Below are positions 46,468 through 55,104 of a stretch of 64,000 nt of DNA, piece by piece. The position numbers and the translations under genes are program-made. Within the stretch, counting starts at the first letter, position 1, and the number at the start of each line of letters is the position of its first letter. Source of the DNA: Actinomyces bowdenii (GTDB lineage Bacteria; Actinomycetota; Actinomycetes; Actinomycetales; Actinomycetaceae); NCBI RefSeq assembly GCF_017592395.1, contig NZ_JAGFOU010000005.1:62001-126000 (forward strand), given 5' to 3'. The notes under the pieces were generated by a model. That model saw only the letters and a list, made by a program, of their open reading frames with translations. It had not been told where the DNA came from and did no database searches.

Positions 46468-46505
46468 ATCGGCCGCCTGCACCCCTGCGGGTGCAGGCGG
46501 CCGAT
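46468..46505 (+). terminator. rhomboid gene terminator
   Basis: A perfect 17-bp stem (46468-46484 with 46489-46505) with a 4-nt loop, 51 nt past the rhomboid stop. Confidence 0.85.
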
Positions 46506-46561
46506 CAGCAATCTGTCAGGAATCATCAGGATGGTGAGAGGGAATCACACGGCTGTGCTTC

Positions 46562-46692
46562 CTCCACATCTGTGGACACAGGTGTGGAAACACACCGCTG
46601 TAGTTTTCCACAGGCCTGTCCACACCTGGGGAAAGTCCTTGTTGGTCGTGGGGACGGGTCTGTCCACCAATCCACAGTGGGCTGTGGTCGAG
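46562..46692. promoter_or_regulatory. cluster of DnaA-box-like sequences
   Basis: Within 131 bp: TGTGGACAC (46571-46579), TTTTCCACA (46604-46612) and CTGTCCACA (46616-46624), each one mismatch from the TTGTCCACA box on either strand, plus TGTGGAAAC (46583), CTGTCCACC (46660) and CAATCCACA (46668) with two or more. The cluster lies between convergent genes, so it is unlikely to regulate a promoter. DnaA titration or binding is inferred. Confidence 0.55.
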
Positions 46693-46845
46693 GCGGGGGG
46701 CACGGGCTCGCAGGCCCCGACCTCCTCGATGGCGCTCCCCACCGCTCATGCTGATGACGCCTGACCAGGGCGGATGGCGCGTGGCGCGTTCCCGGGCGGG
46801 GCCCGGGGCGCGTCCGGGGCGCGCCCCGGGGCAGCGCCGACGAAG

Positions 46846-46876
46846 GAAGGACCCCCGGTGAGTCCGGGGGTCCTTC
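46846..46876 (-). terminator. crgA terminator
   Basis: A perfect 13-bp stem (46846-46858 with 46864-46876) with a 5-nt loop, about 50 nt past the crgA stop. Confidence 0.8.
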
Positions 46877-46925
46877 AGGAGGGTGGGGCCGGTGGCGGCG
46901 CCGTGGGAGGAGGGGCGCTCAGGGC

Positions 46926-47300
46926 CTACTTCCAGCGCAGCAGTCCGAGGAAGCCGATCATGAGGATGGCGAAGCCGAGGTAGAGGTTGCCGTTGATGAG
47001 CCAGTCCGTGCTGTGGTTCTCCACGAAGTAGGGGATGGGGTACCTGCCCTGGAACAGGTAGGTGGTCACCACCCACAGCAGGCCGAGGAGCAGCATGCCC
47101 ACCACCGTCGGGGCGTACCAGCGCGGGGAGGAGGTGTCCTTGACCTTGGTCGGGACGCGCGAGACGCGGTTGGCCGCGGCTCGCGACTCCTCCTCGCGGG
47201 CCTTGGCGGCCTTCGCCGGGTTGCCCGAGTGCCTGGGCCGACTGGATGTCCGCCCCGAGGCCTCCTCGGCCCCCTTCCGGAGCTTCTTCTTCAGGTTCAC
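46926..47300 (-). CDS. crgA: cell division protein CrgA
   Basis: A 124-residue membrane protein of the divisome. After a charged, basic N-terminus come two transmembrane helices (about 63-83 and 101-121) around WYAPTVVGMLLLGLLWVV and LINGNLYLGFAILMIGFLGLLRW, the typical CrgA hairpin ending in RWK. The GTG at 47300 was chosen because AAGGAG lies 6 nt upstream; an upstream GTG at 47324 is weaker. Divergent from the sortase gene, as in other actinobacteria. Confidence 0.9.
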   Translation of the reverse strand: MNLKKKLRKGAEEASGRTSSRPRHSGNPAKAAKAREEESRAAANRVSRVPTKVKDTSSPRWYAPTVVGMLLLGLLWVVTTYLFQGRYPIPYFVENHSTDWLINGNLYLGFAILMIGFLGLLRWK

Positions 47301-47496
47301 CTGGATCTCCTTGCTGGCGATCACTGCTGAAGCAGTCTTGCTGCCCTTAACATATCGAAGACCAAGCCTAGAACAAATCTTGGCGTTCCCTGGGTGCGGC
47401 TTCTGTGATTCGTCCGCCACTGCGACGTCACGGGCCCAGGGGATCGACACCGTAGACTGGCGGGGCCAGTGGGTGGAGAAGCTCGAAAGAGGTCTG

Positions 47497-48276
47497 ATGG
47501 TCGGGAACGCTCCTGTGAGACACCGTGCCGGCGCGAGAAGGCGGCGCGGTGGCAATCGCGCCGTCAACGCCCTGCTGACCGGCATCGGCGAGATCCTCAT
47601 CACCGCTGGCCTGGTGGTGGCGCTCTTCCTCGTCTGGCAGCTGTGGTGGACGGGATTGGACGCCACGGCCAGCGCCGCGGCGGTCACCACCGACTTCCAG
47701 AGGACCCAGGTGGAGTCGCCCCAGAAGGAGGGCACGCGGCACTACGACAGCCCGCCGGTGCTCGGCGAGGTCGGCTACGGGGAGACCATCGGCATGCTGG
47801 TGGTCCCCAAGTGGTACGGGGTGACCAACAACAACATGCCCATCATCGAGGGCACGGGTCACGACGTCCTGGACCAGGCCGCGGCCGGCCACTACCCCGA
47901 CACCCAGCAGCTGGGCGAGGCGGGGAACTTCGCCGTCGCCGCGCACCGGCGCACCTACGGCAACTCCTTCCGCCGCATCGACCTGCTCCAGGAGGGTGAC
48001 GAGATCGTGGTCTCGACGGCGGACACCTGGTACGTCTTCACCGTCACCAGCCACGAGATCGTCCGGCCCGATCAGGTCGAGGTCATCGCCCCGGTGCCCG
48101 GGCACCCCGAGGAGGCGCCGACCACGCCGATGATCACGCTGACCACCTGCCACGGCCTGACCACCGGGGAGTTCGGCAATGACCACCGCTGGATCGTCCA
48201 CGCCGAGTTCTCCTACTGGATGGACCGCTCCGAGGGGCGGCCGGCCTCGGTGCTCGATGATCCGGAGGTCAACTGA
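47497..48276 (+). CDS. class E sortase
   Basis: A membrane transpeptidase that attaches LPXTG-like proteins to the wall. The 259-residue protein has an N-terminal transmembrane helix (about 24-46), catalytic His in AVAAHRRTYGNSF, Cys in ITLTTCHGLTTGEF, and Arg in DHRWIVHAEF. Start options are ATG at 47497 (AGAGGT close upstream) or GTG at 47473; a -10-like TAGACT lies about 45 nt upstream of the ATG. It overlaps the next small gene (TGATG). Confidence 0.88.
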   Translation: MVGNAPVRHRAGARRRRGGNRAVNALLTGIGEILITAGLVVALFLVWQLWWTGLDATASAAAVTTDFQRTQVESPQKEGTRHYDSPPVLGEVGYGETIGMLVVPKWYGVTNNNMPIIEGTGHDVLDQAAAGHYPDTQQLGEAGNFAVAAHRRTYGNSFRRIDLLQEGDEIVVSTADTWYVFTVTSHEIVRPDQVEVIAPVPGHPEEAPTTPMITLTTCHGLTTGEFGNDHRWIVHAEFSYWMDRSEGRPASVLDDPEVN

Positions 48277-48434
48277 TGTACGGGTGGATCTGGCGCCACC
48301 TGCCCGGCCCCGCCTGGCTGCGCGCCATTGAGGCGCTCCTCCTCCTGGCCGGCGCCGTCTACCTGCTCATGGAGGTCGTCTTCCCCTGGGCCAACGACAC
48401 CTGGGACCTGTCCGGCAACGCCGACGTCGGGTAG
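48276..48434 (+). CDS. small membrane protein coupled to sortase E
   Basis: A 52-residue protein with LPGPAWLRAIEALLLLAGAVYLLMEVVFPW, i.e. one transmembrane helix preceded by a short amphipathic start. It overlaps the sortase stop by one base. A similar LPGP-W-(K/R)-A-x-FPW protein sits at this locus in other actinobacteria. Function unknown. Confidence 0.75.
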   Translation: MYGWIWRHLPGPAWLRAIEALLLLAGAVYLLMEVVFPWANDTWDLSGNADVG

Positions 48435-48486
48435 TGCGGGCGCGGGGGCCCTGGAGGGCGACCCGGTGAACCGGCCCTAGCCCGGC

Positions 48487-50505
48487 TCAGTTGTTCCCGT
48501 TGCCGTTGTTGGGGCGGTTCTCCCCACCGCCGACGCCTCCGGCCTGAGGCGTGGCGGAGGGCGTGGCCGTGGCCCCGCCCTTGCCCGCCGAGACCTTGAG
48601 CCGGACCGTGCTGCCCTTGTCGACCTCGGTGCCCGCGGCCGGGTTGGAGGAGACGACCTTGCCCGCCTCGACGGAGTCGGAGGGAACCAGATCGCCCTCG
48701 GGGCTGACCTGGAGGCCCTTGTCCTGCAGCGCCTTGACGGCCTCCTCCTGGCTCATGCCCGCCACGTCGGGGACGGACACCTTGCTGGAGCCCGAGGAGA
48801 TGACGATGTTGACCTCGCTGCCCTGCTTGACCTGGCCGCCCTTGTTGGGGCTGTGGGAGACCACCTTGCCCTCCTCGACGGTGGAGGACTCCTCCTGGGT
48901 CACATTGCCCACGGTCAGCCCCGCGTCGCTGAGGGCCGAGCGGGCCTCCTCCTGGGTCATGCCGGACAGGTCGGGAACCTCGGTCTGCCCGGTGGACAGC
49001 ACCAGGGAGACCGTGGAGCCGCGCTGCACGGAGGTGCCCGAGACCGGCTCGGTGCGGATGACCGAGTCCTTGCCGACGGTGGCGTGATCCTCCGTGGTGG
49101 CATTGCCGACGCTCAAGCCCTGGCTCTGGAGGATGGTGCGTGCCTCATCCTGGCTCTTGCCGGAGACATCGGGCACCGAGACCATCGCCGAGCCGCCCGA
49201 GAAGGTGACGGTCACGGTGGATCCCTTGGCGACCTGGGTGCCCGCGGCCGGATCCGAGGAGACGGCCTTGCCCACCTCGACCTCGTCGTCGGACACGTCC
49301 TTCTCGGCGCGCTGGAAGACCAGGCCCGCGTCCTCGATGGCGGTCTTGGCCTCCTGCTCGCTCTGATTCGTGACGTCGGGCACGGCGATGGCAGCAGTGG
49401 TGGCGGAGGGCTTGGGGGCCGGCGAGCCCCCACCCAGGTATCCCGAGGCCCACATCCCGGCCAGGGCGGCCGTGCCGATGACCAGCAGGAACAGCAGGAT
49501 CAGCAGCCAGGGGCGGGTCCGGTGGGGCTCCTCGGGCTCCTCCGGGGCCTCGGTGGGGGCCGAGGCGAAGGCCGCGGCGCCCTCGGATGCCGCGATGACC
49601 GAGGTCGGCTCGTTCCAGGACTCCGCCGCGGGGGCCTCCACCGACAGCCCGCGCGCGGCGGCCAGCAGGTCGGTGCGCATGTGGGAGGCGTCCTGGTAGC
49701 GGTCCTCCCGGTTCTTGGCCAGGGACTTGAGCACCACCCGGTCCAGGGACTCGGGCACATCCGCGGCCAGGGCCGAGGGGCGCTTGGGGATCTCCCGGAC
49801 ATGCTGGTAGGCGATGGCCACCGCCGAGTCGCCCTGGAAGGGGGGCTGGCCGGTGAGGAGCTCGTAGAGGAGGCAGCCGGTGGAGTACAGGTCGGAGCGG
49901 GCGTCGACGTTCTCCCCACGGGCCTGCTCGGGCGAGAGGTACTGGGCGGTGCCCACCACCGTGTGGGTCTGGGTGACGGTGGAGGCGGAGTCCTCAATGG
50001 CGCGGGCGATGCCGAAGTCCATGACCTTCACCGCGCCGGTGGAGGTCAGCATGATGTTCCCCGGCTTGATATCGCGGTGGACGATGCCCACGCGGTGGGA
50101 GTACTCCAGGGCATCCAGGACGCCGGTGACGATCTCCACCGCCTCGGTGATCGGGACCGCCTCCCCCTCGCTGAGCAGCTCGCGCACCGTATGGCCCTCG
50201 ACGTACTCCATGACGATGTAGGGCACCAGGCGGGTCGCCCCCGAGGGCTGGGCCAGCTCCTCCTCGCCGGAGTCGTAGACGGCGACGACGGCCGGGTGGT
50301 TGAGGGCGGCGGCGGACTGCGCCTCCCTGCGGAAGCGCGCCTGGAAGGTCGGGTCACCGGCGATGTCGGAGCGCAGGAGCTTGATGGCCACCCACCGCGA
50401 CAGGCGCGTGTCATAGCCGAGGTGCACCTCGGCCATGCCACCACGCCCGATCAGGTCGCGGATCTCGTAGCGGCCCGCGAGGACCTGGGGGAACTGACCG
50501 GTCAC
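48487..50505 (-). CDS. pknB: serine/threonine protein kinase PknB with PASTA domains
   Basis: A membrane receptor-like kinase that phosphorylates wall-synthesis and division proteins. The 672-residue protein has a kinase domain (G-loop GRGGMAEV at 20, K42, HRDIKPGN at 143, DFG at 163), a transmembrane helix at about 332-352, and four extracellular PASTA repeats (about 375-645), which sense muropeptides or lipid II in homologues. The tail is Gly/Asn/Pro-rich. GTG at 50505 follows AAGGAGG; it overlaps pknA (GTGA) and is last in the operon. Confidence 0.96.
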   Translation of the reverse strand: MTGQFPQVLAGRYEIRDLIGRGGMAEVHLGYDTRLSRWVAIKLLRSDIAGDPTFQARFRREAQSAAALNHPAVVAVYDSGEEELAQPSGATRLVPYIVMEYVEGHTVRELLSEGEAVPITEAVEIVTGVLDALEYSHRVGIVHRDIKPGNIMLTSTGAVKVMDFGIARAIEDSASTVTQTHTVVGTAQYLSPEQARGENVDARSDLYSTGCLLYELLTGQPPFQGDSAVAIAYQHVREIPKRPSALAADVPESLDRVVLKSLAKNREDRYQDASHMRTDLLAAARGLSVEAPAAESWNEPTSVIAASEGAAAFASAPTEAPEEPEEPHRTRPWLLILLFLLVIGTAALAGMWASGYLGGGSPAPKPSATTAAIAVPDVTNQSEQEAKTAIEDAGLVFQRAEKDVSDDEVEVGKAVSSDPAAGTQVAKGSTVTVTFSGGSAMVSVPDVSGKSQDEARTILQSQGLSVGNATTEDHATVGKDSVIRTEPVSGTSVQRGSTVSLVLSTGQTEVPDLSGMTQEEARSALSDAGLTVGNVTQEESSTVEEGKVVSHSPNKGGQVKQGSEVNIVISSGSSKVSVPDVAGMSQEEAVKALQDKGLQVSPEGDLVPSDSVEAGKVVSSNPAAGTEVDKGSTVRLKVSAGKGGATATPSATPQAGGVGGGENRPNNGNGNN

Positions 50506-51911
50506 GGTACCTCCTTGACGGGGACATCGACCATCGACTCCGTCATGGTCTCTTGCGCTGGACTAAGCGTACCCAGGCCTGCCAGGACGGTGATCACAGC
50601 GAGGATGAGACCGAAGAACCTCAGGGAGGGCAGGTGCATGCCCATGAAGCTGCGTCCCGAGGCGTGCCGGGGGCTGCCGGTCGGGGTCTCGGACCCCGCC
50701 CGCTCCTCCTGGGCTCCCACGCCCTGTCGGGGCGTCCTGGCTGCGGGCGCCTCCCCAGCGGCGGCCTCCACCGGCCGGGCCCGCCGGGAGCGGCGCCGTG
50801 GCGCCTGCGGGGCTGTGGGCGCCGATGGCCCCGGTGACGACGGGGCTGCGGATCGTGAGGGGGTCGGGGCGCCCAGGCCTGCGGGCGCCGCTGCGGGGGC
50901 CGGGGAGCCCGCGGCGTCCATGCGGTGCCGTGCGGCGCGCTTGGTCCGCCTTGCGGGTCGCACCGGCGTGACGGGCTCCTGAGCGGGCCCGTCCTCCCCA
51001 TGACCCCGGCCATCGGCGCGCTCCTGGCCGCCGGGACGCGACCCGGTGGGCTGCCAGCCGGGCGCCCGGCCGGCATCCCAGTCCTCGTGGGGCAGGTTGA
51101 CCACGAGGCGGTCCAGGGCGCGGGCGACGTCGCGGGCCGAGGGGGGCCGGTCGGCCGGCTTCTTGGCGAGCAGCTGGAGCACCAGCTCGCGCACGGGGGC
51201 CGGGATCGTCTCGGGCAGGGGCGGGATCTCGTCGTTGACGTGGGCGAAGGCGATATCGACCTGGGTGGCCCCGGTGAAGGGGCGGGAGCCCACCATGGCC
51301 TCATAGGCGATGATGCCCAGGCCGTAGAGGTCTCCGGCAGGAGTGGCCATATTGCCCATGGCCTGCTCGGGGGCCAGGTACTGGGCGGTGCCCATGACCA
51401 TGCCCGAGGCGGTCAGCGGGCGCTGGTTGAGGCCCGTGGAGATCCCGAAATCGGTGAGCTTGGCCAGGCCCTCCCGGTTGATGAGGATGTTGGAGGGCTT
51501 GACGTCGCGGTGGACGACCCCGGAGTCGTGGACGACCTGGAGGGCCCTGGCCACCTGGGCCAGGATCGGCAGGATCTCGGCGGGGGTGAGGGTCCCCTTC
51601 TCGCTGATGATGTCGGACAGGGCGCGGCCCTGGACCAGCTCCATGACGATCCAGCCGGTCCCCTCCTTCTCCCCGGAGTCCAGGACGACGGCGAGATTGG
51701 GGTGGCGCAGGCCGCGGGAGTTGGTGGCCTCGGCGCGCAGGCGGGACAGGAAGATCTCGTCGCCGGCGAGCTCGGGGCGCAGGATCTTGACCGCCACGGC
51801 CCGCCCCGAGCGCAGGTCGCTGGCGCGCCAGACCTCACCCATCCCGCCCAGGGCGATGCGCTCCACGAGCTGGTAGCGCCCCTGGACCTCCAGGCCGACA
51901 GCAGGTCTCAC
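50502..51911 (-). CDS. pknA: serine/threonine protein kinase PknA
   Basis: A membrane kinase of 469 residues that acts with PknB in cell-shape control. Kinase domain: G-loop LGGMGEV at 21, K42, HRDVKPSN at 134, DFG at 154. A long Pro/Ala/Arg-rich linker follows and a C-terminal transmembrane helix (near 430-455) leaves a short outside tail; there are no PASTA domains. GTG at 51911 overlaps the pbpA stop (GTGA), and its own stop overlaps pknB. Confidence 0.95.
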   Translation of the reverse strand: MRPAVGLEVQGRYQLVERIALGGMGEVWRASDLRSGRAVAVKILRPELAGDEIFLSRLRAEATNSRGLRHPNLAVVLDSGEKEGTGWIVMELVQGRALSDIISEKGTLTPAEILPILAQVARALQVVHDSGVVHRDVKPSNILINREGLAKLTDFGISTGLNQRPLTASGMVMGTAQYLAPEQAMGNMATPAGDLYGLGIIAYEAMVGSRPFTGATQVDIAFAHVNDEIPPLPETIPAPVRELVLQLLAKKPADRPPSARDVARALDRLVVNLPHEDWDAGRAPGWQPTGSRPGGQERADGRGHGEDGPAQEPVTPVRPARRTKRAARHRMDAAGSPAPAAAPAGLGAPTPSRSAAPSSPGPSAPTAPQAPRRRSRRARPVEAAAGEAPAARTPRQGVGAQEERAGSETPTGSPRHASGRSFMGMHLPSLRFFGLILAVITVLAGLGTLSPAQETMTESMVDVPVKEVP

Positions 51912-53401
51912 TGATCCACCGCCGCGTCGATGACACTCAGCGCGATGGGCCCGGCCAGGGAGCCGCCGGTCGCGTTGTCGGCCGTGTTGGCCCCGCCGTC
52001 GAGGACGACGGCCAGGGCGATGTCGGGATCGCTGATGTCGGTGCCGGCGAAGCCGATGAACCACGTCGTCGGCCCGCCCTCATCCGATCCGGTCTCGGAG
52101 GTGCCGGTCTTGCCGGCCACCGTGACTCCAGCCACATGCGCCGTCCGCCCGGTGCCGTCCTCCACGGTCTGGACCATGAGATCGGTCAGCGTGGCCGCGG
52201 TGGCCTCGTCAATGGGGGTGCGGGCCACTGTGGGGGAGGTCGTGTCGACGACGTTGAGGTCGGGGTCCATGGTGCGCGCCACCAGATGGGGGGTCATCTG
52301 GGTCCCGTCATTGGCCACGGTGGCGGCCACCATCGCCATCATCATCGGCGTGGCGCGCACCGAGGACTGGCCGATCCCCGCCATGGCGGTCTGGGCCTCG
52401 GATTCATTGGCCGGGTAGACCGAGGGGGTGACGGTCAGGGGGATGGACAGCTCGGAGCCGAAGCCCCAGGCCTTGGCCTCCTCGGCCAGGGCCTCCTCGC
52501 CCAGGTCGATGGCCAGCTGGGCGAAGGGGGTGTTGCAGGACTCCTTGAAGGCGTAGGAGAAGGCCACGGTGCCGTTGCCGCAGCTCTCCCCGGCGTAGTT
52601 GCTCAAGGAGTGCTCGGTGCCCGGCAGGGTCAGGGTCTCGGGGGCGGAGACCTCCGTGTCGGGGGTGATCGTCCCCGCGCGCAGGGCCGCGGCGGTGGTG
52701 ATGATCTTGAAGGTGGAGCCCGGCGGGTAGAGATCGCCGCTGATGGCGCGGTTGGTCAAGGGCCTGGAGGAGTCCTGGCTCAGGGACTCCCAGGCCTGCT
52801 GCGCCGCGGCCTCGTCATGGGTGGCCAGGGTGTTGGGGTCGTAGGAGGGGGTGGAGACCATCGCCAGGATCGCCCCGGTGGAGGGATCCAGTGCCACCAC
52901 CGAGCCCTCCCGCCCCTCCAGCGCGTCGTAGGCGGCCTGCTGGATCTCGGGGTCGATGGTCAGCTCCAGGGCCCCGCCGCGCTGGGAGCCGCCTGTGATG
53001 AGGGACTTGACCCGGGAGGAGAACAGGGAGGGGTCGTCACCGTTGAGCACCGAGTTGCTGGCGCGCTCCAGGCCCGTGATCGAGGCGAAGGCCGTGGAGA
53101 AGTAGCCGGTCACCGGCGCGTAGACCGGGCCGCCGGGGTAGGTGCGCTGGTAGGTGTAGGCGTCGTCGGACTCCTGGGTGTCGGCGATGGCCGTCTCGCC
53201 CACGATGATGGGACCGCGGTCGGTGCCGAATTCGGCGTAGACGGTGCGCGAGTTGCGCGAGTCCGAGGTCAGGGTGCCGTAGCTGGAGGAGGACTCCCAC
53301 AGGGATGGCCGGGCCAGGCCCTGAACGCTGGTCAGCGACAGCGACAGGGACAGGAACATCACCAGGACCAGGATGGTGATCTGATGGATCTGCCGATTCA
53401 C
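51908..53401 (-). CDS. pbpA: penicillin-binding protein 2 family transpeptidase (PbpA)
   Basis: Cross-links peptidoglycan. The 497-residue class B PBP has an N-terminal transmembrane helix, a dimerisation/pedestal region, and the transpeptidase motifs S229-T-F-K232, S288-C-N290 and K431-T-G433. The GTG at 53401 overlaps the rodA stop (GTGA), fitting the RodA-PbpA partnership in which RodA makes glycan and PbpA cross-links it. Confidence 0.95.
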   Translation of the reverse strand: MNRQIHQITILVLVMFLSLSLSLTSVQGLARPSLWESSSSYGTLTSDSRNSRTVYAEFGTDRGPIIVGETAIADTQESDDAYTYQRTYPGGPVYAPVTGYFSTAFASITGLERASNSVLNGDDPSLFSSRVKSLITGGSQRGGALELTIDPEIQQAAYDALEGREGSVVALDPSTGAILAMVSTPSYDPNTLATHDEAAAQQAWESLSQDSSRPLTNRAISGDLYPPGSTFKIITTAAALRAGTITPDTEVSAPETLTLPGTEHSLSNYAGESCGNGTVAFSYAFKESCNTPFAQLAIDLGEEALAEEAKAWGFGSELSIPLTVTPSVYPANESEAQTAMAGIGQSSVRATPMMMAMVAATVANDGTQMTPHLVARTMDPDLNVVDTTSPTVARTPIDEATAATLTDLMVQTVEDGTGRTAHVAGVTVAGKTGTSETGSDEGGPTTWFIGFAGTDISDPDIALAVVLDGGANTADNATGGSLAGPIALSVIDAAVDQ

Positions 53402-55101
53402 GTGTGCTCCTCCCCCTGGCTCCGGATGGTGGGCGGCGGGGCCTGGTACGGCGGCGCGGGCGGGGGCCCGCCCCGGGGGCGCAGGCTCTGGACCGCCTGA
53501 GTCTCCTGGGCGTCCTGAAGCCTGGCCGCCTCCCAGTCCTGGCCCGCATCGCCCCCGTGGGCCGGCGGGCCCTGGAGGCCCGGGCGGCTCTCCCAGAACG
53601 GGTCGGCCTCGGCCTGGTCCTGCGGCTCGGGGTCCTCCGGGCCCGCGGCCTCGGCGCTCTGGACCTGCTTGCGCAGGGAGACCGGCAGCTCGGCGGTGTC
53701 GATGATCCGGGGGGCCTGGGAGGCCGGGCGCCGGGCGGCGTCGGACAGCCGCAGCAGCAGGGCCAGGATGATCCAGTTGGAGATGAGGGAGGACCCCCCG
53801 TAGGCCAGGAACGGAGTGGTCAGGCCGGTCAGGGGGATGAGGCGGGTAACGCCGCCGACCACCACGAAGACCTGCAGGGCGATGGTGAAGGACAGGCCCG
53901 TGGCCAGCAGCTTGCCGAAGCCGTCGCGCAGGGTCATGGCCGTGCGCAGGCCCCGCTCGATGAGGATGAGGTAGAGCACCAGGATCGCCAGGGAGCCGGT
54001 CAGCCCCAGCTCCTCGCCCAGTGCGGCGATGATGAAGTCGGAGTTGGCGAAGGTCACCAGGTTCGGGTAGCCCTTGCCCCAGCCGGTGCCCATCAGCCCC
54101 CCGGAGGCCAGGCCGAACAGGCCCGTGACCAGCTGCCAGGACCCGCCCCCGGCGTTGTAGACCTCGGAGTCCATGGCGTTGAGCCAGCCGTTGATGCGCT
54201 GCTGGACGTGGGCCAGGTGCGTGGCGGCGAGCCAGGCCGCGGGCAGGAACAGGCCCGCGCCGATGAGCAGCCAGGAGGGGCGGTCGGTGGCCACGTACAG
54301 CACCACCACGAACAGCCCGAAGAGCAGCACCGAGGAGCCCAGGTCCTTCTGCAGCACCAGCACCAGGATGCTCACCCCCCAGACCACCAGCAGGGGGATG
54401 AGGTGGCGGGCGCGGGGCAGGTTCATCCACAGCACGCGGCGCCCGGCCAGGGCCAGGTTGTCCCGGTTGGAGACCAGGAAGGAGGCGAAGAAGACCGCCA
54501 GCAGCACTTTGGACAGCTCAGCGGGCTGGAAGCTCATCGGCCCCAGCGAGATCCAGATCCGGGCGCCGTTGATCTCCCTGCCCAGGAAGGGCATGAAGGG
54601 CAGGATGAGGAAGAGCAGGCCCACCCACATGGCCCAGTTGTCCCAGCGCCTGAGCCTGCGGTGATCGCGCAGCAGGAGCAGCACCACGCAGAAGAGGATG
54701 ACCCCGATGACCGTCCACACCAGCTGCTTGTTGCCCACGTAGTACTGCCATTGGCCCGTGCGCTCGTAGGACAGGTCCAGGCGCTGGATCATGGCCAGGC
54801 CGATGCCGTTGAGGGCCACGGCCGTGGGCAGGATGACCGGGTCGGCCCAGGGCGCGGTGAAGCGCACCCACAGGTGGACGATCAGGGCGATGAGCACCAG
54901 GGCCCCGCCGAGCTGGAGGACCTGGGCGGGGGAGGAGCCCGTGCGGTTGAGGGCCGTGAGCACGAAGCCGCCCAGGCCGATGACCAGGGCGATGCCCAGC
55001 AGCCCGGCCTCGGCCCAGCGGCCCGAGTGGCGTGCCGTGCCGGCGGGCTGGATCACCGCGACCCCGCTGGGGGTGCTGGTGGTGGCCGGGGTGGCGCTCA
55101 T
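53398..55101 (-). CDS. rodA: RodA/FtsW/SpoVE family peptidoglycan glycosyltransferase
   Basis: A SEDS glycan polymerase of 567 residues with about ten to twelve transmembrane helices, including INGARIWISLGPMSFQPAEL and QKDLGSSVLLFG (the catalytic Asp region), and NSDFIIAALGEELGL. A cytoplasmic Pro/Gln/Glu-rich extension of about 90 residues ends the protein. ATG at 55101 follows pstP after 3 nt. Partner of PbpA. Confidence 0.95.
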   Translation of the reverse strand: MSATPATTSTPSGVAVIQPAGTARHSGRWAEAGLLGIALVIGLGGFVLTALNRTGSSPAQVLQLGGALVLIALIVHLWVRFTAPWADPVILPTAVALNGIGLAMIQRLDLSYERTGQWQYYVGNKQLVWTVIGVILFCVVLLLLRDHRRLRRWDNWAMWVGLLFLILPFMPFLGREINGARIWISLGPMSFQPAELSKVLLAVFFASFLVSNRDNLALAGRRVLWMNLPRARHLIPLLVVWGVSILVLVLQKDLGSSVLLFGLFVVVLYVATDRPSWLLIGAGLFLPAAWLAATHLAHVQQRINGWLNAMDSEVYNAGGGSWQLVTGLFGLASGGLMGTGWGKGYPNLVTFANSDFIIAALGEELGLTGSLAILVLYLILIERGLRTAMTLRDGFGKLLATGLSFTIALQVFVVVGGVTRLIPLTGLTTPFLAYGGSSLISNWIILALLLRLSDAARRPASQAPRIIDTAELPVSLRKQVQSAEAAGPEDPEPQDQAEADPFWESRPGLQGPPAHGGDAGQDWEAARLQDAQETQAVQSLRPRGGPPPAPPYQAPPPTIRSQGEEHT

Positions 55102-55104
55102 TCC

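Larger units (their letters stand above)
46418..46925. other. convergent intergenic region, rhomboid to crgA
   Basis: 508 nt between two convergent genes, so no promoter is expected. It holds a terminator for each gene and the DnaA-box-like cluster at 46562-46692. No gene was found. Confidence 0.7.

Noticed and set aside
46562-46692. A second replication origin
   Set aside because: No perfect DnaA box, no AT-rich unwinding stretch, and no initiator gene nearby; titration or binding is the more modest reading.
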